Below, in pieces: positions 38,225 through 45,656 of a stretch of DNA of 64,000 nucleotides (position 1 is the stretch's first letter; each line of letters begins with the position of its first letter). Under the pieces are notes generated by a model. The model saw only the letters and a program-made list of their open reading frames with translations, was not told the DNA's origin and made no database searches. Location of the stretch: positions 186,001-250,000 of the forward strand of contig NZ_JAJFZM010000001.1 in assembly GCF_020733705.1 (NCBI RefSeq), given 5' to 3'. Position numbers and translations under genes: made by a program. Origin of the DNA: Nocardia australiensis (GTDB lineage Bacteria > Actinomycetota > Actinomycetes > Mycobacteriales > Mycobacteriaceae).

Positions 38225-38683
38225 TCAACGAACATCTGTGGTCGCCAGCACCGTCGCGATCATCGCCGTCTGCTCGCGCCAGCGGCGCAGGTCGGTGACG
38301 CTCGGCGCGAGTTCGTAGTCGTAATGGTGGGCGGCGCGCGAGAGCGCGGACCATACCGTCGCCACCTGCGCGGCGGTCTCAGGTCCGGCGAAGACCCGTA
38401 ATGCCATGAGCTGTGCGCGCATCGGACAGCGCGTCAATTCCGGGGCCACCCTCGCCCACAGTTCATCGACGCACTGTTCGAGAGCCAGTCGCAGAATCCA
38501 CACGGTCGCGCGCGACCACAGACCGTCGGCGTCGGTGACAGTTCCGTCGAGCAGCCGGTCCACGGCATCGAATCGATCGGCCACCGTGGGTCTCGGCCTG
38601 CGCGCCACCGCGCCCCGGCCCGCAGCGCCGCGGCGCGGGCCACCCTTACCGGAGCCGCGACGCGACCCCTGCCGCGCGCTCAC
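38225..38683 (-). CDS. Small all-helical partner of the SMC-like ATPase, HEPN-like by appearance
   Basis: This is a 152-residue protein I cannot place in a named family. The first 35 residues are Arg/Gly/Ala-rich and probably disordered. The rest reads as four or five helices (TVWILRLALEQCVDELWARV ... AQVATVWSALSRAAHHYDYELAP ... REQTAMIATVLA). The SRAAHHYDYELAP segment is rich in potential catalytic or binding residues. It recalls the Arg/His region of HEPN domains, but the spacing does not match the standard R-x4-6-H motif, so that is only a hint. GTG at 38683 overlaps the ATPase stop by 4 bp, so the proteins are made together and probably interact. Confidence 0.7.
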   Translation of the reverse strand: MSARQGSRRGSGKGGPRRGAAGRGAVARRPRPTVADRFDAVDRLLDGTVTDADGLWSRATVWILRLALEQCVDELWARVAPELTRCPMRAQLMALRVFAGPETAAQVATVWSALSRAAHHYDYELAPSVTDLRRWREQTAMIATVLATTDVR

Positions 38684-41124
38684 GCGCGCAACCAGGCGAC
38701 GAACCTGTCGGTATCCGCGATCAGTTCGCGCATGCCGCGCCCGATCGGCACGTGCGCGCCCGCCGTCGCGTCACGCAGCGCGTCCACCACCCATTTACCC
38801 TCTCTCGCAAGGTGTTTGTTGAGATCGTCGACCCGCCCGGAGACCCCCATCACCGCGAGCGCGACCATCGCGCGGGTGGTGTGCGCGCCCTCGATGTGCC
38901 GCTCCACCTCCCGATGGTCCATGCCCTCGGCCAGCAGATTGCGCCTGGCCCTGGCCAGGCTGGCCGCCTCGACGGCCGACCGGCAGCAGGTGGCGACCAA
39001 TTCATCAGCGATCGCGGGCGGCAGCTGCGGGGTCCGGGCCAGCGAACGCGCGTCGTCGAGATAGCGGCGCACCGGATCACTCGACACCCGCACCTCGACC
39101 ACCGAACGCTCGCGCCGTTGCACCTCGAGTACGGAGGCGTCCAGTTGCAGTCGGCGCACCGCCTCGGCCAGCCGCTCGTCATGGGTGAATACGACCACCT
39201 GCCGCGTCCACGCGACATAGGCGAGTACCCGGGCCAGACCGTCCACTTTCGCCGGATCCATGGCCTGCACCGGGTCGTCGATCATGACAAAACGAAATGG
39301 ACTCTGCTCCACGGTGGCACGCGGCAGAAACAGCGAAAGGCCCAGCGCGTGCAATTCGCCCTGGCTCATGACTCCGAGCGCCGCACCGTCGACCTCGTCG
39401 ACGGTGACGTCGAGCAATACCCGGCGCGCGGTTCCGGCGTTGCCCTGCAAGCGAATTGCGCCCAGCTCGACATTGCTCTGCTGACGCAGGGTGTGCCAGA
39501 CCCAGCGCGCCGTCGTCTCCAGCGGAGCCATTCGTTCGCCGCGTAATCCCGCGGTAGCCGACTTGAGCCAGTCCTCGGCCCGTTTCACCGTGCGCAGGGT
39601 GCCGACCTGGGTGGCCACCCGCCGGGCACCGTCGAGCCAGGCGATGATCCTGGGCACCAGGGGCAACCAGACTTCGTCGAGGCGATTGAGCTCTTTGCGC
39701 GTGCCCTGCTGCAGCAGGGCGAGTTCATCGACGAGTCGCGTGTGCGCGCCGCGCAATCGGTCCGCAAGGTCCGTGGTGTAGTCGGCCGAGGCCAGCGCGG
39801 CCCATTCGGCCCACGCCCGGCGAACCGCGGTGGTGTCGACGGTGGGCGGGTAGCGCGGGTCGAAATCCAGTTCCGCCGGAACATGTTCCGGTAATGCGCG
39901 TGCCGCGCGAACGGCTCCGCGCAATTCGGCGCGCGCGGTCGCGAGCGCGTCGACTCGCGCCGTCAACGCGGCGATCGAGGCATCCGCTTCCGCCGCCCAG
40001 GCATCGTCCAAGTCCCCACGTCCGCAGACCGGGCAAACGCAGATACCGCTCGCGACGACATGCTCGCGCGCGCGCCGCAGTAACTCCAGCAACCGAAGGT
40101 CGGCCTCGGCGTCGGCAGTGGTGTCGCGGGCCAGAACTTCGCCGCACTCTTCCAGCCGCGCCGCCACCGTCTCGACCTCGGCTCCGGTGGGTACCGCAAG
40201 GCGCACGATCGCCCGCAGACCCGCAGGTCCGGACGGGTCGTCGGCAGTGCCGAATACCTCCCGGCCGACGGCTGGCAAATCGGGTTGAGACGGTCGCAAC
40301 AGTCCGGCCACCCGGGCGGCGCGATCATCAGCCACCTGTTGCAGCGCGGTTATCAGCTCGAGGCGTTCCTGCCGTGAATCGCGTCCCGCACGTTCGAGTT
40401 CCAGGCGGCGCGCGCGAATCCGCTCCTGCGCCAGGGTCAGTTCGTCTAGACCGAGCAGTTGGTGCAGGGCGTCGAACAGATCGCTCGGCTTGCCGTCGAC
40501 CAAGGCGCCGAGCTCACTGTAGGAAAGGAACGGGCGATACAAATCCAGTAGCCCCGACCAGCGTTCGGCATCGAAATCCGTTGGGGCGGCATGCGGTCGC
40601 CGTTCGGTCCAGCGCGCCTCGGTGAGGGCGGCCTCGGGCGACCACTCCTTGGTGATGGTCAGCTCGGAATCGCGTCCGGCGGTGAGCAATTCCAGCTCGA
40701 TTCGCGCGTCACCGGCGTGCAGGTTGCGCCAGCCCTCCCGCCAGGCCGCCGAGCGTCCTTCCCAACGGCGGTTTCCGCCGGTGAGCGCCAATTCGGCGGC
40801 CTCGGCGAAACTGGACTTGCCGCTGCCGTTGCGCCCGACCACCAGAGTCAGGCCGGGGCCGGGCGGCAACTCGAGCGACACCTCGGGGCCGATGCCGCGA
40901 AAGCCGCGTACCCGGATGGCGCGCAGGAATATTCCGGAACCATCGAATTCTGTTGTCCGGTCGCCGGATTCGGTGCCGAGAGCTTGCAGGACCGCATGCG
41001 AGACATCGGCGGTCACGGCAGGATCCTCCGCGAGCCGACGAGCTACCACCTCGGTGAGCCGTGGTACGGCCTCGGTAGCCGGTTCGGACTCGGTAGCCGG
41101 TACGGCCTCGAGATCGGTGCGCAT
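38680..41124 (-). CDS. RecF/SMC-like ATPase with zinc knuckle and helical C-terminal domain
   Basis: The 814-residue ABC-type (SMC/RecF/SbcC class) ATPase has the N-terminal core IRVRGFRGIGPEVSLELPPG with Walker A GRNGSGKSS at 97-105. A Q-loop region (FLSYSELGALVD) precedes coiled-coil-prone sequence, with a central zinc knuckle CVCPVCGRG at 362-370. A second coiled-coil stretch, signature-like MSQGE at 586-590, Walker B RFVMIDDP at 611-618 and H-loop His648 follow. Residues about 684-814 form an extra helical module not found in RecF or SbcC. ATG at 41124 follows GGAGGGGG. There is no SbcD-type nuclease partner. It is coupled to the 152-residue protein and divergent from the SWIM-MoxR operon. 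Confidence 0.82.
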   Translation of the reverse strand: MRTDLEAVPATESEPATEAVPRLTEVVARRLAEDPAVTADVSHAVLQALGTESGDRTTEFDGSGIFLRAIRVRGFRGIGPEVSLELPPGPGLTLVVGRNGSGKSSFAEAAELALTGGNRRWEGRSAAWREGWRNLHAGDARIELELLTAGRDSELTITKEWSPEAALTEARWTERRPHAAPTDFDAERWSGLLDLYRPFLSYSELGALVDGKPSDLFDALHQLLGLDELTLAQERIRARRLELERAGRDSRQERLELITALQQVADDRAARVAGLLRPSQPDLPAVGREVFGTADDPSGPAGLRAIVRLAVPTGAEVETVAARLEECGEVLARDTTADAEADLRLLELLRRAREHVVASGICVCPVCGRGDLDDAWAAEADASIAALTARVDALATARAELRGAVRAARALPEHVPAELDFDPRYPPTVDTTAVRRAWAEWAALASADYTTDLADRLRGAHTRLVDELALLQQGTRKELNRLDEVWLPLVPRIIAWLDGARRVATQVGTLRTVKRAEDWLKSATAGLRGERMAPLETTARWVWHTLRQQSNVELGAIRLQGNAGTARRVLLDVTVDEVDGAALGVMSQGELHALGLSLFLPRATVEQSPFRFVMIDDPVQAMDPAKVDGLARVLAYVAWTRQVVVFTHDERLAEAVRRLQLDASVLEVQRRERSVVEVRVSSDPVRRYLDDARSLARTPQLPPAIADELVATCCRSAVEAASLARARRNLLAEGMDHREVERHIEGAHTTRAMVALAVMGVSGRVDDLNKHLAREGKWVVDALRDATAGAHVPIGRGMRELIADTDRFVAWLRA

Positions 41125-41652
41125 GCGAAACCCCCTCCACCACCGAATTGCGTCCTGGCGGTCCCAATGCCCGGTGCCACTGCCGAAAAGCTGTGCGCGA
41201 CGCTACCCGATCGCGCCGAATTCGCGCACCGTATGTCTTGAATGTGCTCGCGAATGGGTGCGAACCTGCCCGCGGGGATGGTATGGCCATCGAACGGCAG
41301 GGGGCCGCGCTCGATGTCCACCCCTCGCCAGCCCCGGCGGGCAGCTCGATGGTGTCTCACCCGGTGTGGGCGGCTCGGTCGAGCCGAACAGAACAGAATG
41401 CCAGAGATAAACCTCCATGCGCAAGACCAACGGCGTGGCGGCACGATATCGAATCTCATGTCCGCACAGCGATTTCCATTGAAACGCGTGCGTAGAGCCG
41501 TGCTTGTCGCCGAGCGGGTCGCCGAGCCCAGATGTGGACATGGTTCACCCGCCGCCACCTGGCATGTACGACGTGTCGGTGGGGTGTGCCATCGTGGTGG
41601 CCATGACCGAAACGGGGGAAGAGATGAGCCGTCATCGAACGGGGACCGCTCG
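41125..41652. other. Divergent intergenic region between two putative multi-gene systems
   Basis: The 528-bp gap separates the SMC-like ATPase (minus) from the SWIM operon (plus). I see no gene of ordinary length that I trust; the longest frames here lack ribosome sites and family features. One 17-codon ORF (41603-41656) overlaps the SWIM start by ATGA and could be a leader peptide. Promoters for both operons must lie here, but no consensus pair is clear. Confidence 0.5.
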
Positions 41653-44550
41653 ATGACCGCACCGTGGACCGAGGAGCAGGTCACCGCGCTCGCACCGGAC
41701 GCGGGCTCACTGTCCGCCGCACGGAAACTCGCCGGACGCTGGCACGGCATCGGGTATCGCGATACCGCGCTGTGGGGTCTGTGCAAAGGCAGTGGCGCCA
41801 AGCCTTATCAGACGATCGTCGATCTGACGGGTCCGGCGTACAAGTGCTCGTGCCCGAGTCGTAAATTCCCGTGCAAGCACGCGTTGTCGCTGCTGTTCGC
41901 CTGGTCGGCCGGGATGGTCGACGAGGCGGCGCAGGTAGCCGATTTCGCGGCCGAGTGGATCGCGAGCCGCGCCGCGCGAGCGACCGCGCCCGCGAGTGAA
42001 ACCGCCACGCGTACAGCGAATCCGGCGACCGCCGAACAACGCCGGGTGCGAGTGACCGCGGGGTTGGAGGAACTCGACGTCTGGCTCGGCGATCAGGTTC
42101 GCACCGGCCTCGCGCAGAGCGATCGGTCGTTCGGGGCATTCGAGGCGATCGCCGCGCGAATGGTCGACGCGCAAGCGCCCGGTATCGCATCCGCATTGCG
42201 ACAGTTGCCCATTGCGGTAGCGGCAAGCACGGACTGGCCCGCGCTGGTTCTGGGTGAATACGCCCGGTTGCATCTGCTCGTCGCCGCGCACCGCCGACTC
42301 GACGACATGACACCCGCGCTCGCGGCAAGTGTCCGCGCCCACATCGGCTACCCCGCACCGGCCGAGTCGGTGCGGACCGAGCCAGCCGTGCGCGACCGCT
42401 GGATGGTGCTCGGCATGCGGACCAGCGAGGAAGACCGGCTGTATACGAGGCGAACCTGGTTGCACGGGCGCGAAAGCAGGCGCTGGGCCATGCTGGTCGA
42501 GCATTCGTTCGGTTCACCGAGCTTCTCCGGCGAGGTGCCCGCGCCCGGCATGATGGCCGACGCGCAACTGCACTACTACCCAGGCGCGGCGCCGCTGCGG
42601 GCGCTGTGGGGTGAGCGGCACGGCGCACCGGAGCCGTTCACCACGTTGCCGGTCGCCGATGGAACCATCGCAGCCGCGATCGATGCACACGCGCATGCCG
42701 TCGGCGCCGACCCGTGGCTGCGCTCGTGGCCGGTGCTGCTAGCCGATGCAACGCCGGTATTGACCAAAAAGGGTTGGTACATAGCTGAATCCGACGGATC
42801 GGCACTACCGCTTGCCCGGGTAGAAGAGCCATGGCGGTTACTCGGCGTCTCCGGCGGGCATTCGGTGACGCTGGCCGCCGAGTGGACGGCAGGTGGCCTG
42901 GTGCCGATCTCGGCGTTCGTAGCGGGCGAGGTGGTCGACGTCAGCAATAACTGGCCCGCTGTCGGACGAATACTGAATTCTGTTGCCGCATCGGCAACTG
43001 ACGCCGCCGACCTCGCCTCGGTCGCACTGCTCGGCACCGCGCGGCGCGCGGCGGACCCCGCCCGCCTCGATGCGCCGGTCGCGGCCGCCGCCACCAGACT
43101 TCGCACGGACCCGGCGCTGCTACTCCTCGAGTCGGCGGCGCTGCGTGACGCTTTCGCACGCGGCGGTGTGGTCACCGATACCGCGACTATATCGGCACCG
43201 GCCGAGGACGATCCCCGGCCAGAGCTGCCACGCGCCGCCGCGGCCAAGCTGGCAAGGATGCTGCAGGACCGATCGGCCTTCCTACCCGAATGGTTCGCGG
43301 CGGCACAACCACACGGCTACCGCGCGCCGGACGGATTGTGCGGACTGTTACTCGAACAGGCCCGGACGAATTCCGAACTGCGCGAGCCGCTGTTGCGGCT
43401 GGCCGGCACGCGGGGACGCTGGCTGGCCACCCTGCATCCGGCGTGGCGAAAACTCGTGCGGCACGGCAGCGAAACGCCTGCCGCGCAGGTCTGGCAGTTC
43501 GGCAAGCCGCCCGAACGCCGGGAGTGGCTCACCGAACTGCGCGGCCGGGATGCCACCGCGGCCCGCGAGGCGCTGTCGGCGACGTGGCCGAAGGAATCGG
43601 GTCCGCTCAAAGCGGAACTGCTCGCCGTGCTGTCGGCCGGGATTTCCCCGGCCGACGAGCCGCTACTGGAAACCGCACTCGACGATCGACGTGCCGATGT
43701 CCGGCGGACCGCAGCCGGATTGCTCACCCTGCTACCGGATTCGGCGTTCACCGATCGGATGCGGCGGCGTGCCACCCAGTGGATCACGACCGCATGGGAT
43801 TGCGCCGATCCGAACGAGCCGCGTGCGCAGCTCTACGTCGAAATACCCGAATCCCTCGAAGCAACAGACCGCAGGGACGGAATTTCGGATCGCACCGCCG
43901 AATTCAGCTATCGCTGGGGTGGCGCACCCGACGCGACCGCAGGCAGGCTGCGGCAATTGGTAGCCGCGACACCGCTGGCCCACTGGACAACCGCGCTGGG
44001 TACCCCCGGTGAACCGAGTACCCCGCAGCAGGCGGCCAAGGCTGCCATCGACGATCGGTTCCGGCAGCCACTGTTCGACGGGTGGGTGGATGCCGCACTC
44101 GCACAACGGAATCCGGTATGGGCGCGAGCACTCTTCGATGCCGGCGTGCCGTCCGACCTCGCCATGCTGCGGCGGCGCGAACTGTTCGCCCTACTGCCGC
44201 TGGCCGATCGGACCGAGCACCTGGTACACCTGGACGGCTCCTGGCTCTCGGAGATCGAGGCGCTGCTGCCCGCGATGGGGCATCCGTGGCCGCAATCGCT
44301 GGCGGCGCACCTGATTCTGCTGTTGTTCGAACGTGCGCGCGCCGCGCAACAGCGTCCTGGGGCGCACGGCGCCACACCGAGCGCGCATCGTTCCCTGCTG
44401 GCAGCGGCGTCCGCACATCTCCCGCTCAGCGCTGCCGATGCGGTCGACGCCGTGATCCTCCGCTGTACGGAACCCAGCTGGGAGCAGGCATTCAATCGAC
44501 TCGCCCATGACCTCAACCACCGCTCGATAATGCTTCAGGAGCTGCAGTGA
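41653..44550 (+). CDS. SWIM zinc-finger protein fused to a DUF5691-like region
   Basis: This 965-residue protein has two parts. Residues 1-450 contain the SWIM zinc finger CSCPSRKFPCKH (Cys65, Cys67, Cys74, His76), a metal-binding module for nucleic acid or protein contacts, followed by helical sequence. Residues about 454-965 start with LASVALLGTARRA and include ADEPLLETALDDRRADVRR and LLTLLPDSA. They read as the helical-repeat region called DUF5691, which I recall as a separate gene in related operons. ATG at 41653 was chosen; the frame is open to 41242 without support. The stop overlaps the MoxR start by 4 bp. It is first gene of the operon. Confidence 0.85.
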   Translation: MTAPWTEEQVTALAPDAGSLSAARKLAGRWHGIGYRDTALWGLCKGSGAKPYQTIVDLTGPAYKCSCPSRKFPCKHALSLLFAWSAGMVDEAAQVADFAAEWIASRAARATAPASETATRTANPATAEQRRVRVTAGLEELDVWLGDQVRTGLAQSDRSFGAFEAIAARMVDAQAPGIASALRQLPIAVAASTDWPALVLGEYARLHLLVAAHRRLDDMTPALAASVRAHIGYPAPAESVRTEPAVRDRWMVLGMRTSEEDRLYTRRTWLHGRESRRWAMLVEHSFGSPSFSGEVPAPGMMADAQLHYYPGAAPLRALWGERHGAPEPFTTLPVADGTIAAAIDAHAHAVGADPWLRSWPVLLADATPVLTKKGWYIAESDGSALPLARVEEPWRLLGVSGGHSVTLAAEWTAGGLVPISAFVAGEVVDVSNNWPAVGRILNSVAASATDAADLASVALLGTARRAADPARLDAPVAAAATRLRTDPALLLLESAALRDAFARGGVVTDTATISAPAEDDPRPELPRAAAAKLARMLQDRSAFLPEWFAAAQPHGYRAPDGLCGLLLEQARTNSELREPLLRLAGTRGRWLATLHPAWRKLVRHGSETPAAQVWQFGKPPERREWLTELRGRDATAAREALSATWPKESGPLKAELLAVLSAGISPADEPLLETALDDRRADVRRTAAGLLTLLPDSAFTDRMRRRATQWITTAWDCADPNEPRAQLYVEIPESLEATDRRDGISDRTAEFSYRWGGAPDATAGRLRQLVAATPLAHWTTALGTPGEPSTPQQAAKAAIDDRFRQPLFDGWVDAALAQRNPVWARALFDAGVPSDLAMLRRRELFALLPLADRTEHLVHLDGSWLSEIEALLPAMGHPWPQSLAAHLILLLFERARAAQQRPGAHGATPSAHRSLLAAASAHLPLSAADAVDAVILRCTEPSWEQAFNRLAHDLNHRSIMLQELQ

Positions 44551-45656
44551 CCACAGTGACCACCGAAGAAACGACGCCGGAGCTGTTGCGGCCGCATGCC
44601 GAACAGGCATACGCGGACGAACTGCGGGCACTTGCCGCGATCGACGACCGGCCTCGCCCGCCCTCCTGGCAGCTGTCGCCGTGGGCGGTGGTGACGTATC
44701 TGCTCGGTGGCGCGCTGGCGGACGGCACCGTGATCACGCCGAAGTATGTCGGGCCGCGCCGGCTCATGGAAGTGGCGGTGGCAACGCTGGCCACGGATCG
44801 GGCGCTGCTGCTGCTAGGCGTCCCGGGAACCGCGAAAACCTGGGTGTCCGAACATCTTTCGGCTGCGATCTGCGGCGGGTCGACGCTGCTCGTACAGGGC
44901 ACCTCCGGCACGGCCGAAGAGGCGATCCGCTACGGCTGGAATTACGCGCGACTACTCGCCGAGGGCCCGAGTGAGGGCGCGCTGGTGGCTTCGCCGGTGA
45001 TGACCGCGATGCGCCGCGGTGCGATCGCCCGCATCGAGGAACTCACCCGCATTCCGTCGGACGTGCAGGACGCGCTGATCACCGTGCTGTCCGAAAAGAC
45101 CCTGCCGGTACCGGAACTCGGCATGGAGGTACAGGCCACCAAGGGCTTCAATGTGATCGCGACGGCCAACGATCGCGATCGCGGCGTGAACGACCTGTCC
45201 TCGGCGCTGCGCCGCCGCTTCAACACCGTGGTGCTGCCGCTGCCCGCCAGCGAGGACGACGAGGTCGCCATCGTCACGCGCCGGGTGGAACAGCTCGGCT
45301 CGGCGCTCGAACTGCCGACCGTTCCCGCCGCCGCCGAAGAGGTACGTCGCGTGGTCCGGATCTTCCGCGAACTGCGCACCGGTATCACCGCCGACGGGCG
45401 CACCAAACTCAAGTCGCCGTCGGGAACCCTGTCCACCGCCGAAGCGATCTCGGTGATCACCAATGGCATCGCACTCTCCGCCCACTTCGGCGATGGTGTC
45501 CTACGCGCCTCCGATATCGCGGGCGCGGTGCTCGGCTCGGTCATCAAGGACCCGGTCGCCGACGCCGTCATCTGGACCGAGTATCTGGAAGCCGTTGTCC
45601 GCGAACGCACCGATTGGTCGGACTTCTACCGTGCGTGTCGTGAGGTGAGCGGGTGA
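44547..45656 (+). CDS. MoxR-type AAA+ ATPase
   Basis: The 369-residue AAA+ ATPase of the MoxR branch has Walker A GVPGTAKT at 91-98, a Walker B region IARIEELTRIPSDVQDALI, sensor-1 FNVIATANDRDRG and the arginine-finger region SSALRRRF. MoxR proteins act with VWA-domain partners as chaperone-like machines that insert metals or remodel complexes. Here the VWA partner is two genes downstream. GTG at 44547 overlaps the SWIM stop by 4 bp, and the stop overlaps the DUF5682 start by 4 bp, so expression in fixed ratio is likely. Confidence 0.92.
   Translation: MTTVTTEETTPELLRPHAEQAYADELRALAAIDDRPRPPSWQLSPWAVVTYLLGGALADGTVITPKYVGPRRLMEVAVATLATDRALLLLGVPGTAKTWVSEHLSAAICGGSTLLVQGTSGTAEEAIRYGWNYARLLAEGPSEGALVASPVMTAMRRGAIARIEELTRIPSDVQDALITVLSEKTLPVPELGMEVQATKGFNVIATANDRDRGVNDLSSALRRRFNTVVLPLPASEDDEVAIVTRRVEQLGSALELPTVPAAAEEVRRVVRIFRELRTGITADGRTKLKSPSGTLSTAEAISVITNGIALSAHFGDGVLRASDIAGAVLGSVIKDPVADAVIWTEYLEAVVRERTDWSDFYRACREVSG

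Noticed and set aside
38225..41124. Assignment of the ATPase pair to Lamassu, Gabija, Septu or RloC
   Set aside because: Lamassu needs a nuclease LmuA, Gabija a TOPRIM nuclease and UvrD-like helicase, and Septu an HNH partner; none is present. The C-terminal domain does not show a convincing anticodon-nuclease triad for RloC.
38680..41124. Naming the ATPase RecF, RecN or SbcC
   Set aside because: It has the wrong domain ends and length (extra 130-residue helical C-terminus, short coiled coil), no SbcD gene, and it is far from dnaN/gyrB.
41203..41541. Minus-strand 112-codon frame in the divergent gap
   Set aside because: There is no Shine-Dalgarno, no family-like segment, and it lies in a region that must hold two promoters.
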